Source: Nocardioides sp. HDW12B
Lineage (GTDB): Bacteria > Actinomycetota > Actinomycetes > Propionibacteriales > Nocardioidaceae
Direction of reading: 5' to 3'
NCBI RefSeq assembly: GCF_011299595.1
Contig: NZ_CP049867.1
Location: 1 to 64,000 of the forward strand
Length of the DNA stretch: 64,000 bases
Part shown: piece by piece, positions 14,209-21,901 of the stretch
Layout: the number at the start of each line of letters is the position of its first letter
How positions within the stretch are numbered: the stretch's first letter is position 1
Notes under the pieces: generated by a model
Databases searched by the model: none
The model's input: the letters and a program-made list of their open reading frames with translations, nothing else
What the model was told of the DNA's origin: nothing
Made by a program: the position numbers and the translations under genes

Positions 14209-16473
14209 TCAGACCCGGTTCGGCTTGAGCTCGTACATCCGTAGGTCGGCCTGGTGCAGCAGCGCGCTGAAGTCGCCGGCGTCGTGCGGGTAGGTGCAGA
14301 TCCCGATGCTGGCGGTCACCGTCACCTCGGTGCGCCGGATGCGGAACGGCTCGGCGACGACGGCTGCCAGACGGGCGGCTGTGGCCCGGGCCTCGGCGAG
14401 CGCCTGGTCGGGGTCGAGGTCGGTGAGCGCCACGAGGAACTCGTCGCCGCCGAGGCGGGCGAGGGTGTCGGTGACCCGCAGCCGGTCGGCCAGCCGCCGT
14501 GCGACCTCGATGAGCAGCTCGTCGCCGGCGGCGTGCCCGAGGGCGTCGTTGACGTGCTTGAAGCCGTCGAGGTCCATGAAGAGCAGCGCGAGGGCGTGGC
14601 CATTCTCCCGGGCGCGCAGCAGGTCGGCCTCGACGACGGACTCCACGTGGCGGCGGTTGGCGATGCCGGTCAGGGCGTCGGTGTAGGCGAGCTCCTCGAG
14701 GCGCGTCAGGTAGTCCCGCGCCCGGTCGCTCTCCTGCAACAACGCCTGCTCGGCCTCGACGCGGGCGGTGACGTCGGTCTGGACGCCGATGTACTGCACC
14801 AGCCGGCCGGCGCTGTCGTGAACCGGCGAGAGGTGCACCTCGTTCCACCAGGGCACCCGCTCGGGACCGCGCACGTTGAGCAGCGTCTCGTGCACGACGC
14901 GACCCTCGGCAACGGCCTCACGAATTCTTGTCACCGCGACAGGATCGGTGTCGGGGCCCTGCAGGAAGCGGCAGTTGCGACCCATCAGGGTGTCGAGCGG
15001 GAAGCCGGCCAGGGCCCCGAAGGCCTCGTTGGCGTAGACCAACGGCTGGTCAGGAGCGGTCATGTCGGCGATGGTGAGCCCGTTGGTGCTCGCCGCCAGT
15101 GCCCGGCGCAGCAGCTCGTCGCTGACCGAGGCGGCGCCGACCACGTCCGCGAGGTCCGGCGGGACCGGAGCCGGGCGCACGTCGGCGACGGTGCCGGAGA
15201 CTGCGCGCGGTGTCGAGCGCGGTGCCACGCGCAGCAGCAGCTCGTGGGCGGCGCGCGTGACGACGTCGCGGTCGTAGGTCAGGGCGTACTCGAACAGCCG
15301 GTCGTGGTCGGGCCCGACGTCACCGAGGTCGCGGGCGAGGAGGGCGGCGCTGAAGTGCGGGCTGAGCACCACCACGTCCCACTCGCCGCGCACCGGGTCG
15401 TCGCCGGCCAGCTCGGCGCCCCGCAGCCCCGGCAGCGGCTCGGCCTCGATGCCCTCGCCGAGGGTGCAGACGAAGCCGGTGCGCTCGACGAGGTCGCGGT
15501 AGCGCTGTCGGGTGGCGAGGGTGAAGTGGTCGCGGTGCTGCAGCGTCGAGGCCACCACGCAGGTCTCGCCGATGCGCCGGGCCTCCCGCTCGAGCTGCTT
15601 GCTGACCTCGACGAGCAGCCGCTTGGGCGAGCGCCGCAGGGGGGTGCCGGCGGGCAGGGCGGCGAAGGGCGAGCCGGGCAGGGTGCGTGACGACGGTGCC
15701 GCCGCGCGCGGGAGCACCAGCCCTGCCGCCGTACGCCGGTGCGCGGGGTCGGGCGAGGCGGTCGGGTGGCCGAAGAGCCACCCCTGCCCGAGCACGGCGC
15801 CCAGCGCCCGGGCCTGGGTGAGGTGATCGGGGGTCTCGATGCCCTCGGCCAGCAGCAGGGCGCCCGACCGCTCGGCGTAGGCGTTGACGGCGTTCATCAC
15901 CTCGGCGGCCGCCGAGGAGGGCCGACCCTGCACGAGGGCGAGGTCGAGCTTGACCACCTCGGGGCGCAGCAGCGCCATGAAGGCCAGCGACGCCGTCTCG
16001 GCGCCGACGTCGTCGAGGGCGATCGCCCACCCGAGCTCGCGGATCCGCTCGGCGGTGCGCAGCAGCTCGGCCGGCCGGGACGCGAGCGCGCGCTCGGTGA
16101 TCTCGACCACGACCTGCAACCGGCCGGGGGCGCTGCCGGCGATGGCCAGCAGGTCCTCGGCGGGAGCGGTGTCGAGCACCTCTGGCTCGACGTTGACGAA
16201 GACCAGCAGCGGGTCGACGAGCCCGTGGGCGACGGCGCCGCGGAAGGCCGCGCCGCGGCAGGCGCCGTCGAGCTCGGCGAGCAGGCCCTCCCCCCGCGCG
16301 GCGGCGAACAGGGCGGCGGGCGAGTGCAGCGGCCCCTCGGGGCCGCGGGCCAGGGCCTCGAAGGCGACGGTGTCGCCGGTCTCGAGGTCGACGATAGGCT
16401 GGAAGACACTGGTCACGCCGCCGGACGCGATGACGTCGGCTACACCGCGCGAGGTCACCGTCGCTGCGTCCAT
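14209..16473 (-). CDS. EAL-DICT-LOV-GGDEF blue-light c-di-GMP enzyme
   Basis: 754 residues; ATG at 16473 is preceded by GGGAGACC. Domain order is unusual: EAL phosphodiesterase first (about 15-245, FEALARG, VVVEITE, LDDVGAE, LLAEGIE, GQGWLFG all present), then a DICT sensory domain (about 275-400), a LOV domain (about 450-560) with the flavin-adduct motif GRNCRFLQG (C501) and a VGVQTDVT end, and GGDEF (about 585-750) with intact RLGGDEF. Both catalytic domains look competent, so light could switch the balance between making and degrading cyclic di-GMP. DICT domains commonly accompany photosensory proteins. Soluble, no membrane segment. Confidence 0.93.
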   Translation of the reverse strand: MDAATVTSRGVADVIASGGVTSVFQPIVDLETGDTVAFEALARGPEGPLHSPAALFAAARGEGLLAELDGACRGAAFRGAVAHGLVDPLLVFVNVEPEVLDTAPAEDLLAIAGSAPGRLQVVVEITERALASRPAELLRTAERIRELGWAIALDDVGAETASLAFMALLRPEVVKLDLALVQGRPSSAAAEVMNAVNAYAERSGALLLAEGIETPDHLTQARALGAVLGQGWLFGHPTASPDPAHRRTAAGLVLPRAAAPSSRTLPGSPFAALPAGTPLRRSPKRLLVEVSKQLEREARRIGETCVVASTLQHRDHFTLATRQRYRDLVERTGFVCTLGEGIEAEPLPGLRGAELAGDDPVRGEWDVVVLSPHFSAALLARDLGDVGPDHDRLFEYALTYDRDVVTRAAHELLLRVAPRSTPRAVSGTVADVRPAPVPPDLADVVGAASVSDELLRRALAASTNGLTIADMTAPDQPLVYANEAFGALAGFPLDTLMGRNCRFLQGPDTDPVAVTRIREAVAEGRVVHETLLNVRGPERVPWWNEVHLSPVHDSAGRLVQYIGVQTDVTARVEAEQALLQESDRARDYLTRLEELAYTDALTGIANRRHVESVVEADLLRARENGHALALLFMDLDGFKHVNDALGHAAGDELLIEVARRLADRLRVTDTLARLGGDEFLVALTDLDPDQALAEARATAARLAAVVAEPFRIRRTEVTVTASIGICTYPHDAGDFSALLHQADLRMYELKPNRV

Positions 16474-16609
16474 GAGGTCTCCCGAGCTCGAAGGGACGGG
16501 CCGCGAGCGCCAGGAAGGTGCGCGGCCCACCCGTCGAGCCGGGTGTCGCCCTCCGTTCACGGTAGTGCGGGTGAACCCTGTGCGTTTCGTGATCGGCGAA
16601 CCCGACGCC

Positions 16610-16615
16610 TAGGGT
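16610..16615 (+). promoter_or_regulatory. -10 box of a leaderless transcript
   Basis: TAGGGT lies 6 bases before the ATG at 16622, matching the same spacing seen upstream of several other genes here. Confidence 0.55.
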
Positions 16616-16621
16616 TGTCAC

Positions 16622-17401
16622 ATGGAATCGATGGGGGATCGGATCTCGAAGGCCGGCATCGCCGTGCTCGTGCTCGCCGTGCTGGTGTTCGGCTGGATCG
16701 CGTACGAGCTGAGTCGTTGGCCCGGCACACCGCCGGAGCCGGCCAGCGCCACGACCAGCAGCACCTCGGAGGACGCCGCGAGCGGCGACACGGGTGGAGC
16801 AAAGGCGTCGAAGGAGCCCAGTCCGTCGGCGACCCCGACCGGCCCGCCGCTGCGCGTCGCGCTGCTGAGCGACGGCCTGGCCATTTCCGAGGGCTCGTGG
16901 TTCCAGCGCTCGATCGGTCAGCGCACCGTCGACGGGCTCGTCCCCGGCGTCACGGCCTCCCTGGCGGGGGCGACCGCCGCCGCGCTCGAGCCGCGCGCGG
17001 CCCAGGCCGCGAACGCCGACGTGCTCGTGGTGACCGCCGGCACGGTGGACCTGCTCTCCGGCGTGTCGCCCCAGACCGTCGCCGCCTCCGTGCAGTCGCT
17101 GCTGCAGACCGCTGACGACCTCGGCGGCAAGGGCGGGCCGGTCGTGGTGTGGGTGCCGACGCCTCCGATCTCGACCCAGGCCGCCAACGTGGAGGCGGTC
17201 AACGACGCCGTGCGCACCTTCGTCACCGACAACGACCTCGTCGAGTGGGACCTCACCACCCCGGTGTCCACCCCGACGGGGGCCTGGAAGCCCGCCCTGA
17301 CGGTCGACGGGATCGCGGCCAACGAGGCCGGCCAGCAGGCACAGGCCGAGGCCGCCCGTCGCGCGGCGGCCGAGACCCTCCCGGAGCTCCAGGCTCGGTA
17401 G
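16622..17401 (+). CDS. Membrane-anchored SGNH-hydrolase-like protein
   Basis: 259 residues. One N-terminal transmembrane helix (AGIAVLVLAVLVFGWIAYEL), a Ser/Thr/Ala/Pro linker to about residue 70, then an alpha/beta domain outside the membrane: LRVALLSDGLAISEGSW, ADVLVVTAGTVDLL, GGPVVVWVPTPP, DGIAANEAG. The pattern fits SGNH/GDSL-type folds (strand-D, strand-xG-x-D, final D-x-x-H region), but the usual GDS serine is not seen and the terminal His is missing, so it may be a non-catalytic relative. It overlaps nothing and shares a -10/start spacing with the following small gene. Confidence 0.6.
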   Translation: MESMGDRISKAGIAVLVLAVLVFGWIAYELSRWPGTPPEPASATTSSTSEDAASGDTGGAKASKEPSPSATPTGPPLRVALLSDGLAISEGSWFQRSIGQRTVDGLVPGVTASLAGATAAALEPRAAQAANADVLVVTAGTVDLLSGVSPQTVAASVQSLLQTADDLGGKGGPVVVWVPTPPISTQAANVEAVNDAVRTFVTDNDLVEWDLTTPVSTPTGAWKPALTVDGIAANEAGQQAQAEAARRAAAETLPELQAR

Positions 17402-17404
17402 CAT
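17399..17404 (+). promoter_or_regulatory. -10 box of a leaderless transcript overlapping a stop codon
   Basis: TAGCAT begins at the TAG stop of the preceding gene and ends 6 bases before the ATG at 17411. Confidence 0.45.
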
Positions 17405-17410
17405 GCACCG

Positions 17411-17632
17411 ATGCCTGCCTTCCTCGTCGCGCTCATGGTCGTGGTGCTGGTGGTGCTCGGCCTGACGGCCGTGCTGCTGCTCACCCGCACGATGCGCAAG
17501 GAAGCCGCCGCCGTGCCTCTCGCCCGCCCCGAGGAGCGCGACGACGTGGCTGCCTCGCACACTCCAACCGGGAGCGGCCACCCCGACAGCGAGCCGTCGG
17601 GCCCCCACCCCCCACGCACCGAGGACGACTGA
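17411..17632 (+). CDS. Small single-helix membrane protein
   Basis: 73 residues. A single transmembrane helix fills residues 4-26 (FLVALMVVVLVVLGLTAVLLL), followed by a basic step (RTMRK) and a hydrophilic, Pro/Ser/His-rich cytosolic tail. Not recognised as any named family. It lies 9 bases after the SGNH-like gene and 3 bases before the nitrobindin gene, so co-expression with nitrobindin is likely. Codon use is typical of its neighbours. Confidence 0.7.
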   Translation: MPAFLVALMVVVLVVLGLTAVLLLTRTMRKEAAAVPLARPEERDDVAASHTPTGSGHPDSEPSGPHPPRTEDD

Positions 17633-17635
17633 GAC

Positions 17636-18130
17636 ATGCCTTTCGAGATCCCGCCGAACCTCCACCCCAACCTCCACAAGTTCGCCTGGTTGCTGGGCCG
17701 CTGGGAGGGTGGCGGCGACGGGGACTACCCGACGATCGACGCCTTCAAGTTCCACCAGGAGGCGATCTTCCAGCAGGACGGGCGCCCGTTCATCCACTAC
17801 ATGGCCAAGGCCACCGTGGTCGACGACGCCGGCAACAAGATCCGTGACGCCGCCCAGGAGACCGGCTTCCTGCGCTGCCAGGAGGACGGCTCGGTGGAGC
17901 TGCTGCTGACCCACAACACCGGCTTCCTCGAGCTGTGGCACGGCAAGGTCGACGGAGCGAAGCTCGACCTGACCACCGACGCCGTGATCCGCACCGAGAC
18001 GGCCAAGGAGGTCACCGCCGGTCACCGGCTCTACGGCCTCGTCGAGAGCGAGCTGTGGTTCGCCTACGACATGGCCGCCGCGGGCCAGCCGCTGACGCCG
18101 CACCTGTGGGGCAAGCTCAGCCGGGCCTAG
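17636..18130 (+). CDS. Nitrobindin-like heme-binding beta-barrel protein
   Basis: 164 residues. N-terminal LLGRWEGGGDGDYPTIDAF is the GxWxGxGxGxYPTI signature of nitrobindins (THAP4/FABP-like), ten-stranded barrels that bind ferric heme and can convert peroxynitrite or bind NO. A candidate proximal histidine occurs near the C-terminus (LTPHLWGKLSR). Family length is about 160-200, so the gene is complete. The presence of an H-NOX sensor 15 kb away gives two NO-related heme proteins in the window. Confidence 0.88.
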   Translation: MPFEIPPNLHPNLHKFAWLLGRWEGGGDGDYPTIDAFKFHQEAIFQQDGRPFIHYMAKATVVDDAGNKIRDAAQETGFLRCQEDGSVELLLTHNTGFLELWHGKVDGAKLDLTTDAVIRTETAKEVTAGHRLYGLVESELWFAYDMAAAGQPLTPHLWGKLSRA

Positions 18131-18207
18131 CCGCAGTGCTGCCTGCGACGCCCCCAGACGGGTCCCGATTCGCGACAGCGTGAGGAGGCTCCAGCCCCAA
18201 CGGTCAC

Positions 18208-18222
18208 TGGTCCCGCGGACCA
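18208..18222 (+). terminator. Short hairpin downstream of the nitrobindin gene
   Basis: TGGTCC (18208-18213) pairs with GGACCA (18217-18222) around a 3-base loop, in the 160-base gap before the next gene. No U-tract. A weak terminator candidate. Confidence 0.3.
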
Positions 18223-18290
18223 AGGTCTGTGGTGCGCGGCGAGAAGTCGGGTGTACCAAGGAGCATCTGGACTGAGCCCCAGGGGGCGAC

Positions 18291-18815
18291 ATGAATGACG
18301 CTGCTGAGGGCGGTTCTCGCCCTCTGATCCCGGCGGACGTGCGGCAGCAGCACAAGACCGCCGATCAAGCCATTGGCATCCTCATGGAACACGTCCTGAC
18401 CCTGGTTGGGTTGCTGGTGGGTGGTGGTGTGGTCTCCTCGCTCGTCTCCCAGGAGGTCGGCGAGGCGCGGAGCTTCTGGGGCATCTTCTTCGCCACGCTC
18501 GCCTGGTCTCTGGCCGTGGCCGTCTGCACGGCCGCGATCTCGGTGAAGGACGTTGTCACGGCACACCCCATGGTGCTGCTGGGCCTCGCGGCCATCGTGC
18601 TGATCTGTGCTTCCTATGTCGCCACCGCCTTTGCGACCGGAGCGCTGGACAGCGACCCCTGCACGACCATGTCGTGTGCCACGGCGCAGGAGACCATCGG
18701 TGCCTACATCAGTGAAGCCATCGCTTCCTTCGGTCTCCTTGGCTTCGTGTTGGGGACCGCGACCGGGATAGCGGCCGGGGTGTGGGCCGTCAGGACCATC
18801 AAGCACCACGCCTGA
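18291..18815 (+). CDS. Four-helix membrane protein of unknown function
   Basis: 174 residues, start ATG after AGGGGGCGAC. Four predicted transmembrane helices (HVLTLVGLLVGGGVVSSLV, IFFATLAWSLAVAVCTAAI, MVLLGLAAIVLICASYVAT, IASFGLLGFVLGTATGIAA). A pair of Cys in an extracytoplasmic loop (DPCTTMSCATAQ) may form a disulfide. No recognised family. Slightly less extreme third-position GC than its neighbours. Confidence 0.7.
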   Translation: MNDAAEGGSRPLIPADVRQQHKTADQAIGILMEHVLTLVGLLVGGGVVSSLVSQEVGEARSFWGIFFATLAWSLAVAVCTAAISVKDVVTAHPMVLLGLAAIVLICASYVATAFATGALDSDPCTTMSCATAQETIGAYISEAIASFGLLGFVLGTATGIAAGVWAVRTIKHHA

Positions 18816-18901
18816 CGTGCAGGAGCCCGCCGCGTGCGGCCGAGACCGGTGACCAGGTCCAGGGTTTTCCTGACGTTCCCTCCGGCCTCACCGGGCTTGG
18901 C

Positions 18902-18907
18902 TACTGT
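18902..18907 (+). promoter_or_regulatory. -10 box of a leaderless transcript (ugd)
   Basis: TACTGT ends 6 bases before the ATG at 18914; no Shine-Dalgarno sequence precedes the start, consistent with a leaderless mRNA. Confidence 0.5.
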
Positions 18908-18913
18908 CGCACC

Positions 18914-20233
18914 ATGAAGATCGGTGTGATCGGTTGCGGTTACCTGGGGGCGGTCCACGCGGCTTGCATGACCAAGCTGGGGCACGACGTCGTCGGCTAC
19001 GACGTCGACGAGGCCAAGATCGAGTCGCTCTCCGCCGGGAAGGCGCCGTTCTACGAGCCGGGGCTCGACGAGCTGCTGGCCGAGAGCCTCGCCACCGGTC
19101 GGCTGTCGTTCACGCTCGACCCCGCCGAGCTGGCGGACGCGACGGCGTACTTCGTCTGCGTGGGGACCCCGCAGAAGCGCAACGAGAACGCCGCCGACAT
19201 GACCTTCGTCGACGCCGCGGTCACCACCCTCATCCCGCAGCTGTCCGACGGTGACGTCGTGATCGGGAAGTCGACCGTGCCGGTCGGCACCGCTGAGCGG
19301 CTGCTGGCGCAGATCGAGGAGGCCGTCCCGGGCGCGACGCTGTGCTGGAACCCGGAGTTCCTGCGTGAGGGCTTCGCGGTCGAGGACACCCTCACCCCGG
19401 ACCGGCTGGTCTTCGGCCTGCCGGTGGGCGACGGTGCCGAGCCGAGCGAGCGGGTGCTGCGCGAGGTCTACACCTCTGTGCTCGACCTCGGTACGCCGCT
19501 CGTGGTCACCGACCTCGGCACGGCGCAGCTGGTGAAGGTGGCGGCCAACTCGTTCCTGGCCACCAAGATCAGCTTCATCAACGCGATGGCGGAGTTCTGC
19601 GAGGCGACCGGGTCCGACGTCGTCGCGATCGCGGACGCCATCGGCTTCGACGAGCGCATCGGCCGCAAGTTCCTCAACGCCGGGCTGGGCTTCGGCGGCG
19701 GCTGCCTGCCCAAGGACATCCGCGCCTTCATGGCTCGTGCCGGCGAGCTCGGCGTCGACCAGACGCTGACCTTCCTGCGCGAGGTCGACTCCATCAACAT
19801 GCGGCGTCGCACGCGCATGGTCGACCTGGCCCGCGAGGAGTGCGGCGGCTCGATCGCCGGTCGCCGCATCGCGGTGCTGGGTGCCTCCTTCAAGCCCAAC
19901 AGCGACGACGTGCGCGACTCCCCGGCACTCAACGTGGCCGAGCAGATGCGGCTCCAGGGCGCCGACGTCACCGTCACCGACCCGATCGCGGTCGAGAACG
20001 CCCGGGGGCGCTTCCCGGACCTGCGGTTCGTATCCTCCGTCGAGGAGGCGATCGCGGGCGTCGACCTCGTGCTGCTGCTCACCGAGTGGAAGGAGTACGT
20101 CGAGCTCGACCCCGACGCGCTCAAGCCGCTGGTGGGCCAGGCCCGCGTCCTCGACGGCCGCAACGCCCTCGACCCCGCCCGCTGGCGTGCGGCCGGCTGG
20201 ACCTACCGCGCGCTGGGCCGCTCCCGCGCCTGA
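18914..20233 (+). CDS. ugd: UDP-glucose 6-dehydrogenase
   Basis: 439 residues. N-terminal Rossmann motif IGVIGCGYLGAVHA, the FVCVGTPQ segment, KSTVPVGTAE, and the catalytic thiolate C264 in GFGGGCLPKD; the C-terminal UDP-binding domain has LGASFKPNSDDVRDSP. The enzyme oxidises UDP-glucose twice with NAD+ to UDP-glucuronate for surface polysaccharides. It lies 5.5 kb before the glycan locus, which has its own diverged UDP-sugar dehydrogenase. A related substrate (for example GDP-mannose) cannot be excluded. Confidence 0.92.
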   Translation: MKIGVIGCGYLGAVHAACMTKLGHDVVGYDVDEAKIESLSAGKAPFYEPGLDELLAESLATGRLSFTLDPAELADATAYFVCVGTPQKRNENAADMTFVDAAVTTLIPQLSDGDVVIGKSTVPVGTAERLLAQIEEAVPGATLCWNPEFLREGFAVEDTLTPDRLVFGLPVGDGAEPSERVLREVYTSVLDLGTPLVVTDLGTAQLVKVAANSFLATKISFINAMAEFCEATGSDVVAIADAIGFDERIGRKFLNAGLGFGGGCLPKDIRAFMARAGELGVDQTLTFLREVDSINMRRRTRMVDLAREECGGSIAGRRIAVLGASFKPNSDDVRDSPALNVAEQMRLQGADVTVTDPIAVENARGRFPDLRFVSSVEEAIAGVDLVLLLTEWKEYVELDPDALKPLVGQARVLDGRNALDPARWRAAGWTYRALGRSRA

Positions 20234-20238
20234 CCGGT

Positions 20239-20275
20239 GGTCGAGCAGGGCCCCCTGGGGCCCGTCGTCGAGACC
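20239..20275. repeat. Palindromic repeat, copy A
   Basis: Shares the outer arms GGTCGAGCA and GTCGTCGAGACC with the other copies but has an alternative inner stem GGGCCCC/GGGGCCC. Different inner arms that remain complementary indicate selection for hairpin structure. Confidence 0.8.
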
Positions 20276-20288
20276 AGGTCCCACCGGT

Positions 20289-20324
20289 GGTCGAGCAGGT
20301 CGCGCAGCCACCGTCGTCGAGACC
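20289..20324. repeat. Palindromic repeat, copy B
   Basis: Same 36-base element with inner arms GGTCGC and GCCACC around GCA. With copy A (50 bases apart) it fills the spacer between ugd and the Fur-family gene. Confidence 0.8.
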
Positions 20325-20345
20325 AGGCAACCAGGGGCAGAGACC

Positions 20346-20351
20346 TAGACT
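20346..20351 (+). promoter_or_regulatory. -10 box of a leaderless transcript (Fur-family gene)
   Basis: TAGACT ends 6 bases before the ATG at 20358, immediately after palindromic repeat copy B. Confidence 0.5.
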
Positions 20352-20357
20352 GACCGC

Positions 20358-20789
20358 ATGCCCCAGCCCCCCGACTCCCGGCAGTGGCAGGAGACCCTGC
20401 GGGAGCGCGGCTACCGGCTGACCCCCCAGCGTGAGCTGGTGCTGGCCGCGGTGGAGGAGCTGGGTCACGCCACCCCCGACGAGGTGCTCGCCAAGGTCCA
20501 CGAGCGGTCGTCGGCGGTCAACATCTCCACGGTCTACCGCACCCTCGAGCTGCTCGAGAGCCTCGGCCTGGTGCGCCACACCCACCTGACCGACCGGGCA
20601 CCGACCTACCACTCGCGCTCGGGCGACGAGCACGTCCACCTCGTCTGCCGCGGTTGCGAGCGCGTGCTCGAGGCCCACCTGAGCGAGTTCGACGAGTTGG
20701 CGGCTGCGTTGCAGCAGCGCCACGGCTTCACTCCGGACGTCGGCCACCTCACGGTCTTCGGCACCTGCGCGGACTGCCGAGACGCCTGA
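20358..20789 (+). CDS. Fur-family metal-dependent repressor
   Basis: 143 residues. Winged helix (RGYRLTPQRELVLAAVEELG, INISTVYRTLELLESLGLV-like region), the metal motif HVHLVCRGC, and a second Cys pair (GTCADC) forming the structural zinc site. The protein should dimerise and repress metal-responsive genes. Whether it is Fur, Zur or another member cannot be settled; paired CxxC motifs are common to Zur/FurB. A 15-base palindrome (20796-20810) lies just after its stop. Confidence 0.9.
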   Translation: MPQPPDSRQWQETLRERGYRLTPQRELVLAAVEELGHATPDEVLAKVHERSSAVNISTVYRTLELLESLGLVRHTHLTDRAPTYHSRSGDEHVHLVCRGCERVLEAHLSEFDELAAALQQRHGFTPDVGHLTVFGTCADCRDA

Positions 20790-20795
20790 GTGCGT

Positions 20796-20810
20796 CTCAC
20801 CGCCGGTGAG
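20796..20810. promoter_or_regulatory. 7-bp-arm palindrome between the Fur-family gene and ygfZ
   Basis: CTCACCG and CGGTGAG are perfect inverted arms around one base. Could be an operator before ygfZ (start 20852) or a hairpin ending the Fur-family transcript. Confidence 0.35.
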
Positions 20811-20851
20811 GGACACTGGGAGGGACGTCCCCACCGATCGGAGCACCTGAC

Positions 20852-21901
20852 ATGCCGAGCCCCCTGCTCACCCTGCCCGGCGCCGTCGCCGCGGAAGGCG
20901 TCGACGCCGAGGTGGCCGCCCACTACGGGTCGTTCAACGTCGAGCAGCGCACCCTCGCCGCCGGCGACGGCTTCGTCGACCTTTCCCACCGCGGCGTCTT
21001 CCGCGTCACTGGTCCCGACCGGCTGACCTACCTGCACGCGATGACCACCCAGCACCTCGAGCGCCTTCAGCCCGGTGTGCCGACCGAGGCGCTGGTGCTG
21101 AGCCCGCAGGGCCACGTCGAGCACCACTTCCGCGGCGTCGACGACGGCGAGACCTTCACCGGCCACGTCGAGCCGGGCCGCGTGGCCGCGCTGGTCGAGT
21201 TCCTCGACCGGATGCGCTTCATGATGCGCGTCGAGGTCACCGACGCCACCGCCGACCTCGCCGTCGCCTGGCGCCCATCGTTGGTCGAGCAGGTTGCGCA
21301 GCAACCGTCGTCGAGACCAGGTTCCCCGGTGGTCGAGCAGGTTGCGCAGCAACCGTCGTCGAGACCCGGTGAGGGACCCGGCAAGTACGACCTGATCCCC
21401 CGCGACCAGCTCGAGAAGTACGCCGCCGCGGCCGGCCCGGCCTGCGGGCTGTGGGCCTTCGAGGCGCTGCGCATCGCCCGCGGCGAGCCCCGCTTCGGCG
21501 TCGACACCGACCACCGCACCATCCCCAACGAGATGGGCTGGGTCGGCCCGGCGGTGCACCTCGACAAGGGCTGCTACCGCGGCCAGGAGACCGTGGCGCG
21601 CGTCCACACGCTCGGGCGCCCGCCGCGGCGACTGGTGCTGCTGCACCTCGACGGCTCGGAGAACGCCCTGCCCCGGCCCGGTGAGACGGTGACGCTGCCC
21701 GGCCCCGGTGGAGCACCCGGCAAGCCGGTCGGTTTCGTCGGGAGCTCGGCGCGCCACCACGAGCTCGGCCCGATCGCCCTCGGCCTGGTCAAGCGCAATG
21801 TCTCGGTGGAATCCCAGCTCGATATCGCTGGCATGCCCGCCGCCCAGGAGGTCCTCGTCGACCCCGAGGTCGGTCTGCACGTGCGTCCGCGGCTGGGCTG
21901 A
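20852..21901 (+). CDS. ygfZ: YgfZ/GcvT-like folate-binding iron-sulfur protein with repeat insertion
   Basis: 349 residues. Aminomethyltransferase-like fold with FVDLSHRGVFRVTGPDRLTYL and the YgfZ hallmark KGCYRGQE; such proteins support assembly or repair of Fe-S clusters. Between VAWRP and KYDLIPRDQL is an insertion of about 34 residues with two repeats of LVEQVAQQPSSRPG, encoded by two in-frame copies of a palindromic DNA element (21283-21318, 21331-21366). The element is 48 bases apart copy to copy, keeping the frame. It probably lies on a surface loop, because both flanks look intact. Confidence 0.9.
   Translation: MPSPLLTLPGAVAAEGVDAEVAAHYGSFNVEQRTLAAGDGFVDLSHRGVFRVTGPDRLTYLHAMTTQHLERLQPGVPTEALVLSPQGHVEHHFRGVDDGETFTGHVEPGRVAALVEFLDRMRFMMRVEVTDATADLAVAWRPSLVEQVAQQPSSRPGSPVVEQVAQQPSSRPGEGPGKYDLIPRDQLEKYAAAAGPACGLWAFEALRIARGEPRFGVDTDHRTIPNEMGWVGPAVHLDKGCYRGQETVARVHTLGRPPRRLVLLHLDGSENALPRPGETVTLPGPGGAPGKPVGFVGSSARHHELGPIALGLVKRNVSVESQLDIAGMPAAQEVLVDPEVGLHVRPRLG
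21283..21318. repeat. Palindromic repeat inside ygfZ, copy C
   Basis: 36-base element with inner hairpin GGTTGC-GCA-GCAACC and outer arms GGTCGA/TCGAGACC. Read in frame within ygfZ. Confidence 0.9.
21331..21366. repeat. Palindromic repeat inside ygfZ, copy D
   Basis: Identical to copy C over the whole 36 bases, 48 bases downstream, also in frame. Near identity points to recent tandem duplication or insertion. Confidence 0.9.

Noticed and set aside
15320-18355. Very long open frame on the minus strand (about 1011 codons)
   Set aside because: It is antisense to, or out of frame with, the EAL-DICT-LOV-GGDEF, SGNH-like and nitrobindin genes, has Arg/Pro/Ala-rich low-sense composition, and no domain or start signal.
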